Source: Neoconidiobolus thromboides FSU 785
Taxonomy: Eukaryota; Entomophthoromycota; Entomophthoromycetes; Entomophthorales; Neoconidiobolaceae
Assembly (NCBI GenBank): GCA_025603075.1
Contig: MU626415.1
Span: forward strand, 1-46,877
Length of the DNA stretch: 46,877 nt
Reading direction: 5' to 3'
In this document: positions 9,865-20,829 of the stretch, in pieces
Layout: each line of letters opens with the position of its first letter
Numbering within the stretch: the stretch's first letter is position 1
Notes under the pieces: generated by a model
Database searches by the model: none
What the model saw: only the letters and a program-made list of their open reading frames with translations
What the model was told of the DNA's origin: nothing
Position numbers and translations under genes: made by a program

Positions 9865-12800
9865 TCACCAAGGATTGTCAAACACATCTTTAGGAATAAC
9901 AATAGAATTAACTGTTGGCTTACTGTCAAATGTTTCCGAGTTTAACTTAAAGTCCTGATTACTTGACTTATTATTGAATGTCTCCAATCCTAAATTAAAG
10001 TTTTGGTCACTCCCTATTTCCTTCTCTTTATTTGTTTGGTCATCTGTTAAGCCATTCTCAAACTTAAATCCCACTCCTAGATCTACTAAACTATCATCTA
10101 ATTTAATAGGAGTTTCTATAGGAGTTTGTATAGTAGATATGTGATTTATTTTACTTTCCCTTTGTTGCTCCTTACCATTCTTTAACGATGAAAGCAGCTC
10201 TTGAGGCGAAAGTGATTTCTTAGGCTTCAACTCTACATTTCTTTGATTCGAAGAATCAACTTCACTTCCAAACAAGAAGTCATACTTCTTACGTACTTCT
10301 TTACTCTTTAATTTAACCTCTCCTTTATTTTGATTAATATCCCTTTTGCCAGCGTTAATGTCCAAATTTTTAGGCATTATTCCTTTTTTGCCAGCTGGGC
10401 TAGTTTGGGGCTCAGCATTAGCTATTTCTTTGCCTTTGATTGTTGATGACTTTGTTTCTTTAACATTTTCCTTTTTTCCTTTCTCAACTTTGGGCATTAT
10501 ATTCTTTCCTTCGGATTTTACAGATTCCTTAGAAGTATTAGTTTCCTCCTTTTTTTCTTTAGCAGATTTAGGTGATGCTTCACTTTCTTGAGGCTTTACA
10601 AATTCTATCGAAGTTGCTTTATCTTTATTTTCTTGTGGCTTTATAGGCTCTTTGGGCGCCCCGCTATTTTCCTCTTCCTGAGAGTCTATAAGTTTATTTA
10701 TATCCCCTCTATTTTTATCTTCAGTATTAGGCTTATTAGCTTTTTGAGTTTTACTATCAATATTCGAAGATAATTTATCAACTTCGTTATCTTTAACCTC
10801 ATCTCTTACTTCTAAATTACTGTTTTTAACATTTGAATCCTTCGTAATCAGAATAGTTTGTTTATCGATGTGCTTTTTGCTCCCTTTATTTTCCAATACT
10901 TCTTTAAACCCACTCTTTTTACTCTGATTAACACCCATATCTGAAATACCTTTCACTTGACTATCTATTATACTTTCATTTATTTCTTGGTCTTTTTTTG
11001 AACTATTTTTCTCTTTAACACTGAGTTCTTCATCCTTTTTACTTTCAATATTGCCTAGGTTTCCCTTCTCTTTCCCTTTGATCTCATCTACACTTATTGT
11101 TTCTTCCTTTGCTCCTTTACTTTCAATTTGCTCAACATTATCATCCTTGTCAATTAAATTCATTTTATCTTTCTTAGTAAAATCCTCTTCTACAAAAGTC
11201 CAATTTTCTTTAAGTAAATATTCTGGCTGGTTTGATAAATAAATCATTCGGTTTTTAATAAATATGATATTCTTTCTTAAATTTAATACAACTTCATCTA
11301 ATTTAGCTTTATCTTTTTCATTAGCTGTTCTATTAACCTCTTTAATGGCTTTTAAATTACTTTTTAACTGCAAAATCAACAATTGGTCACTTGTAATAAT
11401 TTCCGTCAAAGATTTAGGTTCACTTATCAACTCAGGTTCTAACTCCGTTTGTTTTTTAGCAATAACCTCCTCTGATTTACTACTTGTTAATGTAGTTTCC
11501 TTTTTATTGATTTCTTGATTTGATGTAGCTTTAATATCCTTCTTCTTTGTAATAGTTGGAGATAAATTAACAGGTTGGATGGGGTGAACAGTATTAGGAA
11601 ACATGGGTAACAAAGCCAAATGGATGTTTTTAAATTCATAAATCCTCTTTAATACTTTGTAGCCATTAGCACTATCAATGTTATTAGACAACACTTTTGC
11701 CAACTCAATAATGATCTTAATATCTTTAACCTTAGGGAATCGCATCAATTTATGCAATGTAATAGAATAATCTTGATCAATCACTTTTGAACTATAAAAT
11801 TACTATATTACTTACAAACAATATAAATTACCTTCATCATGAATATAGAATAACATAACTGCAGCTACAAAAGTAACATAGGATAAATCCAATTTATCAT
11901 CTATTATTTTTGAATATTCGAAGATAGAATCCCATAGTAGCAAGGTCTCATCGAAAGTAAATTCTCTCGAGAATAGCAAACGAAACCAACGTAAACCAAA
12001 TAATTGAGGTTCAATTTCTAGCTTCTCAAAGTGTTGGTATAAGACTGGGTTAGTTTCTTTTAGTATATCATAATATGCTCGATAACATGTTTTTAATATT
12101 GGGTTATTTGTTACTGGTGGGTAATTTAGTAGCTTGATGCGCTCATTCTATTAGCTTAAGTTTATACTTTTATTAGTATAATTATCATATAGATTTACCT
12201 TGTTTATTCCATCCTTTTGGTTATTCTATATATTTATTATTTATCAAAAATTAATCTAAATTATCTTACTTTTTTTTGGTTTAATAAATTTCTTGCTTTA
12301 TGTGCTCTAGCTAGCCTATTAGCTTCATCTGGCTCAGGTAGTTCATAAAACGAAGCTGCACCACTCATTAATTTTATAAATAAAAAATAAGATTGGGATG
12401 GTAGATAAGAAGAATCCAACAACTTCAAGTCACTAAAAATCTAATGAATAACTAGAAAAGTTAAATAAATCAAACCTACTCTTTATCGTTAGTCGAATGA
12501 TTTGTATGAATAGAATCCATAGAAACCACATATAAAATAGGAGCTAATAGCTCATGCATCCCTTGACGATATGACAGCTTTGACTTTTGTTTACAGTATA
12601 AAAATAAGATCTCTGTCATAATCTCGTGTATTTTATCTTCTCTAAAAAAGTCTTTTTCTGGGAACGTGCGACTTACATCTAATAAGATCAATTTTCTTAA
12701 CTCCTGATCATTGAAATATTGAGTCCACGGATTCTATTAATTAATTAAGTTATTACTAAACCATTTTACAAAATAAAGCAAAACTACATCTTTCTCTGGT

Positions 12801-13134
12801 GCTAATGGGTTGTAACTTTTGGTTTTACCAGAATATTTGGCCTGTGGTATAACTATAAGTTCCCTTTTTAAACGCTCATATTCCAAATATTGTTTCTCAT
12901 AAATATCCATCCATTTACTAACTTCTTTTGGTAAAATATCTAGGTTGAGCTAACTATTAAAAAATTTATATTTAAACTGGACTTATTTACCTTCCACTTA
13001 ATTGACCTTAATACTTCTTCCTCATTATGCACTCTTCCTTCTGCATACTTTTTAGTATTATCCCACTTGTCTCTGTTGAATTAAGGTTAATCGCTTTATT
13101 TGATGTAAATTTATTTCTTTTACTTTAATTCCAT
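9865..13134 (-). CDS. TBC1D5-like Rab GTPase-activating protein
   Basis: Exons on the minus strand: 13134-13124, 13072-12991, 12949-12788, 12733-12480, 12432-12270, 12147-11832, 11783-9865 (968 aa, phases consistent). The spliced N-terminal half aligns by eye with TBC1D5: VLRSIKWK, ILPKEVSKW, SYNPLAP, then catalytic motif A LLDVSR with arginine finger R107, motif B SYRQGMHELLAP with Q142, and later EPQLFGLRWFRLLFSREF. Both GAP residues are intact, so it should act on a Rab; in animals TBC1D5 inactivates Rab7 with retromer at endosomes. The C-terminal half (about 600 residues, last exon) is Lys/Glu/Ser-rich low complexity and ends DVFDNPW. The 11-nt first exon is the least certain part. Starting the last exon alone at GTG 11784 would miss the whole TBC domain. 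It is divergent from VPS54 across 420 bp. Confidence 0.85.
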
Positions 13135-13554
13135 TTTTAAATAATTGAAAGTGGCTTTTGTGTTTTAACTTTTATAAATTTTAGTTCCAAGATATTTACA
13201 TCAATTCTAATTTGATGACTTAGTTTTTTGCATTAATAATTTCCTTTTATATTTTTGATTTCTACAAACAGATAGTTTGCCTTTGAGGACATCTTTTAAC
13301 AATTTTCCTAACAAATCGTCCAATTATAATATCACATAAAAATGGACAAAAAATTAAACTAAAAAGGCATCTTCTTATACCCCTTGCATTCAATTCTATT
13401 AACTCAAGTACCAATTCCTTTATCTATAACATTTTCCAAACTATTTTAAAAAAATCATGTTATCTAATATAGCCAATAGAATTATGTATACTCATAAATT
13501 TAAACTATAATCATTTTACATGTCAATTATATAAGATTTATTTTAATCTTTTAA
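13135..13554. promoter_or_regulatory. Divergent promoter region between TBC1D5-like gene and VPS54
   Basis: This is the 420-bp gap between two start codons on opposite strands. It is AT-rich without a clear TATA box or known activator site. It must hold both promoters, unless the TBC1D5-like gene has an unseen upstream non-coding exon. Confidence 0.5.
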
Positions 13555-16538
13555 ATGACCCACCAAAGTTTGAGTTCAACTTTGAAAATAAATACAGGTG
13601 ACAACACCTCAAAAGAGATTAATGTATTCCTGTTCGAAGACTTATTTAAAGAAAGAGAAGAAGCGGCACCTCAATCACCAACAATAATGAACAAGAAGAA
13701 GAGTTTACCTCAATATGTGCCATTCAACATAACTATGCTAAGAAAAAAGCATTTTATTAGTGAAGTGAATAAAAATGCTAATTTAAATACAAGACAAAAA
13801 TTTGAATCTCCAGCAGTACCAAAAACCTTTATTAGAAAGATAAAACCAAGTGATTTTGATCCTTATTTATCTAGGATCACTTCTTCTTTTAATCAACATC
13901 AACATAGTGCCTCATTTAACCTTCCAGTGCTCCCAGAGGTCGAGAATGCGGCTGAAATTGCAGTAAGTTATCAGGAAAATGATTTACCGGACTTATCTCA
14001 GCTTTCAGAAACCTTTTTTGATACCGAATTTTCTTTAGAAAACGCACGAACATTCAATCTATTATGCTCAATGGCAAGGGATGAAGAGGTAGTTGAAAGT
14101 GAGTTAAATTTGGTGACAAGCACCAAATTACAGGATAAATTATCATTGAACCTAGATAAGGTGGAGGCCCATCTAGTGCATGAGATCAGTAAGAGATCGG
14201 ATGGGTTCTTTTCAGCTTTAAATAAATTGAAAGGTTTGGAATTAGAAACAGAAGAAGCCATTGAAGGTTTCCAAAGGCTTCGTAGCGCTCTTGATGATAT
14301 TAAACAACAACAGGCTAAAGACTCAATAAAAGTTTTACAGCTTCGACAAAGGAAAGAGAATTTATTTAAGTTGGATCAATGCTTTGCCTTATTGAATAAA
14401 ATTTATGCTACCCAACCGGCAATCAAAGCGCTTTTGGATGAAAAGGATTCGTTGGGCGCACTTAAATTAATTTTAGGAATAGAAGATGAGTTGGGCTTTA
14501 AAGGGGGAAAGTCATCCCCAGTTTCATGGCAGAAATATATAGAAGATAATGAAACGTCACCGAAGTTAAAAAACGTGTTGTTTAAAGAATTAAATCCTTC
14601 TAAAGGAGAACAAGGTAAAAAGGAAGAGTTTGGCTTGGCACAATTGAAATGTTTAAAGAATTTTTGGAGTTTTCTGGATATTTCTAAAGCCCAGGCTATT
14701 GTTCAAATGGAAGAGTACTTTGCCACATTGATACTTAATTTTTGTAAAAGGACAGGGAATCAAACATTTAATTTTAAGAAAGAACTAGATCACCTTTTAG
14801 GTGGTGATGAAGGCGAGGAAGAATTGAATTTGGTTAAAGGACAGTTGAATCAAGCCGAGTTAGAACAGCTGAAAGCTTCTTTAAAACCTTTGCTTAGAGG
14901 CCTTAAGATTTCTAACCATTTGCCAGCTGCTATTGCCAGCACTTCAACGAAGCTTATTGAGCTCTTACAACAGCAGATCTTTGACGAGATAATTGGATTT
15001 TTCCAAAACAACAACATTACTGCATTTAAAAACATACCGTTTGATACATCGGATTGGGAGTAAGTTATTATTTATTTATCGTATGCTAATATTTTATAAA
15101 AATAAAACACTAATATTAATTCATTAGGGAAAGTAGCTTTGGTCAAGAGTTGATTAAGATTGATTATGATGATTATTTTAAAATTTTGATATTAAGCTTT
15201 TCAATTTTTATTCAGCAAATTAAGCAAATTAAAAAGTTGGAAAGTATCATTGAGGACCAGGTGGATAGCTTTAAAAAAGAGCTTATAAAAGAAAAGGAAC
15301 TTGAAGATTTTAAGTTATTTAAACAGGAATGGATTAAAGAAATGCAAAGTTTAAGCTTTCAAGTAAGTGAAAAGATACAGTTAATTAGCAATCAGTTGAT
15401 CAGCCTTAGAATCAAAGCAAATGAATATATCCATCCAAATTTATTTTATAAAGTGTACTTTTTAAGTTGGAGATTAATTACCCATATGGAAACAATCACT
15501 GGGAAAACAAATTCTTTATTAAGGACTTCGATTTTTACGAGCGCTAAACTATTTTTAAATATTTATCATCAAGAAAATTTAAAGGCTATAACAAATAGTA
15601 TTGAAAAAGATAATTGGAAACCAGTACCTATTGATATAAACAATCAAAGATCCGTAGATTTAATACAATTTTCGCTTCATAATGAATTCAATCACCCTAA
15701 TCTTAATTACGACACCTCTTTTTTAAACGAGGAACAAAATGTTACTAAAAACAAGTCTCAACATACAACCGATAAAATAATGATTGCGGCTATTGATTAT
15801 TATGCTACTGAAAGTGGTTTGTGCCTTTTATCTTACCTTCAAGACTACCTTAAAGCCAGTATTAATATGCCAGCAATTTCTCAAGAATTGGTAAATCGCA
15901 TTGTATCCATTCTAGATCATTATAATCGTGGTACTTATCGAGCTGTTTTAGGTGCAGGAGCTACTAAAACAGCAGGTATGGCTAAAATTTCGGCAAAACA
16001 TATATGCTTAGCTTCACAAACTTTAGGTTTGTTTGTCGGACTACTACCCTCCCTAAGAAGATCACTCGAGTTATCTTTAGGTCCCCAAAGAGCCTTATTA
16101 GTCATGCAGTTGGATCGTATAGCTAGTGATATGGCCGAACATCAAAACCAATTACATAGCAAGCTGGTAGCTATTTTATCGGATAATGCGAATAACTATT
16201 TACAACAAATGGAAAAGATAACATTTGATCAATGTCCAGCTGATGAAGGACAGGTCAATCCATATATGAGGAAATTGGTTCAAGATGTACAAGCACTACA
16301 TAAAATTATGATCAAGTTTTTGTTGCCGAGGGATATACAAAAAATTATTACGCAGGTGAATTTGGAGTATGCTACATCACTTGAGCAAAAGATCGAAAAG
16401 CTAAAAATTAAAACACCATTAGGGAAGAGGAATTTATTAAGAGATGTTCAGTACTTAATTAAGGGATTGTCGTTGTTGCCTACTCAAATTTCGAATTTAC
16501 ATCATTTAGAAGTAGTGGTCAACGATCTTAAACTCTAA
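13555..16538 (+). CDS. VPS54: VPS54, GARP tethering complex subunit
   Basis: Two exons, 13555-15059 and 15128-16538, give 971 aa, close to the human protein (977). The N-terminal half has the conserved KLSLNLDKVEAHLVHEISKR and FFSALNKL segment, then coiled-coil-like LRQRKENL and ATQPAIKALL. The C-terminal Vps54 domain is seen in LDHYNRGTYRAVLGAGA, KISAKHICLASQTLGL and HSKLVAILSD. The intron carries TGCTAAT as a possible branch site. VPS54 pairs with VPS51, VPS52 and VPS53 in GARP, which tethers endosome-derived vesicles at the trans-Golgi network. The residues where the exons join (DWE-ESSFGQEL) keep the frame; without splicing, exon 1 stops two bases after the donor. The upstream neighbour, a TBC1D5-like GAP, works in the same transport route. 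Confidence 0.93.
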
Positions 16539-17005
16539 TTGTTTTGTTTTGTAATTAATATTAAGTGGACGTATTCATTTTATGATTGAGTTTATGCTAA
16601 TATAAAGAAACCAACATTTTAAATTAATTTTGTTGATTAGAGGCCTTTCATTTTTATTTTTATTTTTATTTTATATACAATTATATCTCCTAGATTTTAT
16701 AAAGATATAAAAAGTTAGCCGAAAAGTAGTAAAGCAAATCCAAAATTAGTACCAAGCTATTTTAAATATACTTTATTGCGTAGACTAAATAAGTGAAAAA
16801 ATATAACATAATAACTTGAACATAATTTGATTAATAATATATTCGAGTGTATTGCTATTTTGTTAAAATTTTAAGCATTTCAAAAAGAATTGAAATGTTA
16901 TCTTATTGGTTTAAACTAAACTTCACCAAGCAATTTTTGATCTTAAAATTCAAAAAAATATTTATTAAACTATCATTTTTTAACACTCATTAGCATCAAC
17001 TCAAC
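16539..17005. other. Intergenic region between VPS54 and RTF2
   Basis: 467 bp, AT-rich, with a short TTTTTA-type tandem run near 16650-16672. The two genes are in the same orientation. No further feature is seen. Confidence 0.6.
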
Positions 17006-17797
17006 ATGGGTAATGACGGAGGTTCCATCCCCAAACGTACTGAATTAGTAAAAACAAAAAAGAAGGCGGTAAAATCTGACAATAGTGAAAAATTGATTTC
17101 AAAATGGCATTTTTGTGCTTTATCTAAGGCTATATTAAGTATGCCTGTAGTTGTATGTGCTTTGGGTAAACTTTATAATAAAGAAGCAATATTAGAACAT
17201 TTAATCAATGGAAGTGCATCCAAATACGGTGACAGTGACAAGATTTGCCCTCATGTAACTTCAATGTCTCATATCAAAGAACTAAATTTAACCGAAAACC
17301 CAACCTTTGATAAAACTAAATCAAGTTCATCACCATTTATTTGTCCATTAAATCAAAAAGTAATGAATGGCAATTTACCTTTCGTTTATATTAGCAAATG
17401 TGGATGTGTATTTTCAAAGGCTGGTATAAAGGACCTAAGAGGTACGGAAATGAAATGTCCGTTGTGTTCAAAGGCTTATGAAGAGGCAGATATAACCGAC
17501 ATTAACCCACCAGAAGAAACGCAAACTGAGTTATTGTTGAAAATAGAAGAAAAGATTAAACAAAAAAAGATGGAAAAACTCAAAAACAAAAAGAAAGGAA
17601 ATAAAAATAACGAAACGGAAATAAAAATTGTGGAAAAAAGAAAAGGTACCGCTACTGAAGAAGCGATTGAGGCAATTAGAAATAAAAAGAAATCAAAGGC
17701 AATCGAATCCATTTTTACTTCTTCTTCTTCTAAGGAACAGGATAGAAAAAATAATAATAACTATTTATGTAGAGGTACTTTTAATAGATATTCCTAG
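17006..17797 (+). CDS. RTF2: Rtf2-family replication termination factor
   Basis: Intronless, 263 aa. The N-terminus MGNDGGSIPKRTELV is the hallmark of the Rtf2 family (MGxDGGxIPKRxELV). It is followed by WHFCALSKAILSMPVV and ALGKLYNKEAILEHL, then the C2HC2-like RING-type fold: FICPLNQKVMNG, SKCGCVFS and MKCPLCSKAY. The C-terminus is Lys-rich with a likely nuclear localisation segment (KKKGNKNN, RNKKKSKAIESIF) and a Ser/Asn tail. In fission yeast Rtf2 acts at replication barriers with PCNA; in vertebrates it is removed from stalled forks. The family fit is strong. The start is fixed by the conserved N-terminal signature. Confidence 0.95.
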   Translation: MGNDGGSIPKRTELVKTKKKAVKSDNSEKLISKWHFCALSKAILSMPVVVCALGKLYNKEAILEHLINGSASKYGDSDKICPHVTSMSHIKELNLTENPTFDKTKSSSSPFICPLNQKVMNGNLPFVYISKCGCVFSKAGIKDLRGTEMKCPLCSKAYEEADITDINPPEETQTELLLKIEEKIKQKKMEKLKNKKKGNKNNETEIKIVEKRKGTATEEAIEAIRNKKKSKAIESIFTSSSSKEQDRKNNNNYLCRGTFNRYS

Positions 17798-18115
17798 TCG
17801 AAATGGATCAATTCAAGCATATGTGTTTAAACGGTTGCTTTTAGTGATTATGTTGTATGTTAAAAAGTAATATTAGTTTTTGATTCTGAAATGATATTAT
17901 AAAGTATTTTTAAAAAGGCAATTGCATTTAATAAAAAATAATCTTAGCGTTAAACAGTATAGTTATTTCTACTTTATATTTGTTTTTATTAATTGGTATA
18001 GGCAATTTATACATATTTTATTGTTATTTTAAGTATAAAGAAGTAAATCGTTATAAAAGTTTAATTTCATCCATAATGATCTAAAATAAGATATCCGGAG
18101 AAGAGCAAAATTGTA
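17798..18115. other. AT-rich intergenic region after RTF2
   Basis: No coding or RNA feature is seen. The region presumably contains the RTF2 3' UTR and poly(A) signals (AATAAA-like near 17930). Confidence 0.5.
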
Positions 18116-18214
18116 TAGGGATATTTCTTTTTGTTTAAGAATTTTACTAATAATCTTTCCACTTAAATAGCGCTTAAAAAGTAGAAAAGTAATGAAATCA
18201 AAAAAACATCCCTA
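18116..18214 (+). mobile_element. MITE-like element, copy F
   Basis: About 99 bp with ends TAGGGATAT / ACATCCCTA and the family interior (GTTTAAGAATTTTACTAATA, CCACTTAAATAGCGCTTAAAA, AGTAATGAAATCAAAAAAAC-type). The left and right ends carry matching substitutions (AGGGA / TCCCT). Confidence 0.82.
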
Positions 18215-20829
18215 TATGCTTTTAGTATAGTCAAATCAATTAAAAAACTAAAGTATTTAAGATACGTTAAATGGGAAGAACAAGAGCCTTTATTAAAATA
18301 GGAGGTACTTTGGATAACATAGCTCAGTTTAAGGAAAATTAGCCTCTTATAGCCTGAGAGCAAAGGCATGGGAGGTAACTTTTTGTGGTAAACCACTACT
18401 TGTGATATGACTAAGAAGAAAATACTAAAAATACATTACTATTAACGAAAGAAAGTAAAAGAAAGACAATCAAATATGATTCTAAAAGTCCAGCTCAAGT
18501 AGTCAAAATATAAATTAAACAAGCTTTCTTTAAACAATGTAGATGTTCGAGAAGTTGAGGTTTTAATTTTATGTTAAAATTAAAGTAATCTTGAAATAAA
18601 GGTCAAATTCTATCGTACAGTATAACATTTGTAGTAATTAATCTATAGCTAATGTAACATTTATTCAAATTATTGAAAAGATCAATTATTCAAATATTAA
18701 AAATAGAAATGTGAAGCGAAAAAATATCCAAAAATGGAAAACTGTAACATTTTGTAGCAAAATGTCTTACTAGTAGTAAGAGTTTAAAGCTTAACAGCTA
18801 TGGAGTAAAACAATACATTAGTAATGGTGACTTAAAGACTCAATAATTAAGGAGCGAAACAAGAAATACTTAATTTTTGAAATCTTTTTGATTTGACTTT
18901 TTTAAAGAGCTAACATTTTGTTACTCCATAACAAAAGAAAGTGAGAACGAGGAGCTAGAACTGAGGATTAAATTTAGAAGACAGTTTGTCTCAAGCTTAT
19001 TAGACAGCCCATTCACTAATAGTGCAATTTAACTAGAGCATCTTCTAGTAGCCTCATTGTATTGGGTCACGATAAATACAGGGATTCACAAGAGCATAAA
19101 TTAAAAATCCAGCCATCAATAGGATCACATTAACTTCATAATAAAAGCCCATATCATAAGTACAACTGGAAGGAACACTTTAAAAGAGTTTTAATTGAAG
19201 AGGAACAAAAGCAACCTCAACAGGAGTACATTCAACCATCTTGTATTTAACTTTATACTTGAATTTATACTTGAATTTATACTTTCATTCTAACCAAGAC
19301 TAGGCCCAGGCGAAACAACATCAACAGGGCTAGAACTGAACGAAGGAACACTAAATCCACGAAGCACTACCAACCAAGTGGTAAAAAACCAAGAAAACCA
19401 AATTGAGTTTTAATTTTTAGAGCTCTATTCCGCTAAGGCTTTTACACCATGAGCAATTTTTTATTTTTAATTTGTGCGATTGATATTAACTTTTATTGAG
19501 TTATGATATTTGTTGGCTAGGCTTTAAGTTGGAAAAGATTATATTTGATTTTGAGTAATATCAATTTACTATTTTTGGATATAGTACTTTGAGGTGCTTT
19601 TATCAATGAATTATAAGGCAATTTATAAAGTCATCTGACTTTTTGGGCAAGTCCATTTCCTTAAAAGTATAAAATTGTTAGGGCTTAATTTTACAAAAAT
19701 TATCTTCCTTTTAACAAGTATTTGCTGCTGCAATCAATGACTCTCAAATTAATTTTAGCCCAAAAACTCAGATTGTCTTGTAAAATACTTTATATTTTAC
19801 ATCAATTCAACACTTTGAAACTAGTTGAGTAAGTTTGAAAAACTTAAATTAGAAGGGGTCTTAGATTGTTACTCCTGGAGCGATTTTTTAGTAAAACACG
19901 AAAATTCATTTACTTTGTTTAAAAAATCTATACTATTTTACTAAACAATCGAATTTTGAGAGTGACAACCCAAAATCTCTCTCTAGTGTATATCTGTAGG
20001 TATCCTTTGAGCTGGTTCCTTAACTGTTTATGCTTTTCATTTTCACATCGTTCAAGACGCGGTCAAAAATTCATAGGAATAACACTTCATTTCTTGGTGC
20101 CTTGGTTTTCTTGCCAAGATACTCTATCATAGATGATTGGTTCAATTTACTGTTGAAACTTTTTGGACCCAAGATTTATGCTTTTTAATAAAAATAACTG
20201 TGGCTTAAAATTGAAATGAACTATAAAAAAATTGTTAGCAAGTAGCTAACCAATAATAGTAATTGAGGGGCTAATTAATTTGGTACAAGTGTTATATTTA
20301 AAAGTCTTTGAAAAAGCCAGTGGCAGTGTTTTTATTCATAAATTGTTAATCATTTTGTGTAAATTTTGACACTAAAACTAATTTATTGACTGAGAAGTAG
20401 TGTAATTTTAAAAGCTGGAAATTTTTAAAGAATAAATTAATTGATTTAATTAGCTAAAAGTTCTTAAATAGAAAAAATAGAAAAAATAGAATACCAAATG
20501 TTATACAATAACAATGAAAAAATAAAAATAAAAAAAAATAAAGTATTTATATCGTCACTATTATATTGAGATAGAAAATCTACTTAAATTTAAAAAGTAT
20601 ATTTTATATTCAATTTACTAATAAATTTTTACAGCTAAGAATAAAAATAATAAGTTATACTTCAAATCAAATCACACTGATTGACCAATTGTGATAACAA
20701 TGATTGGCTGCCAAAGGTCTTAAAGTTTTAACTAGACCGTTAACAACCCAAAACAATTTGTAAAAAAAATAAAATTTAACTTTATTTTTTTATATAAAAC
20801 TTAATATTAAACTTAACTAAAAATAAAAA
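18215..20829. other. 2.6-kb gene-free region with possible decayed coding fragments
   Basis: No intact gene. Local GC rises around 18950-19440 and 19980-20170. In the plus frame starting at 19083, 56 codons run to a stop at 19250 with only one internal stop (19131), and read as a charged peptide (e.g. HKYNWKEHFKRVLIEEE). A basic open stretch follows at about 19299-19410. On the minus strand near 19925-20185 another stop-broken stretch includes NEKHKQLRNQLKGYLQIY. A 12-bp unit TACTTGAATTTA is repeated at 19256-19285. These look like old relics; no family was recognised. Confidence 0.35.

Noticed and set aside
10346-11518. Several plus-strand open frames opposite the Rab GAP tail
   Set aside because: They are antisense shadows of Lys/Glu/Ser-rich codons, giving Phe/Ser/Leu-rich peptides without motifs.
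9865-11784. A separate 639-residue low-complexity protein starting at GTG 11784
   Set aside because: The GTG is created only by reading through a splice acceptor; the segment joins in frame to upstream TBC exons as the last exon of a TBC1D5-like protein.
18163-18396. 77-codon minus-strand frame overlapping element copy F
   Set aside because: Part of it is element sequence; the rest shows no conserved motif.
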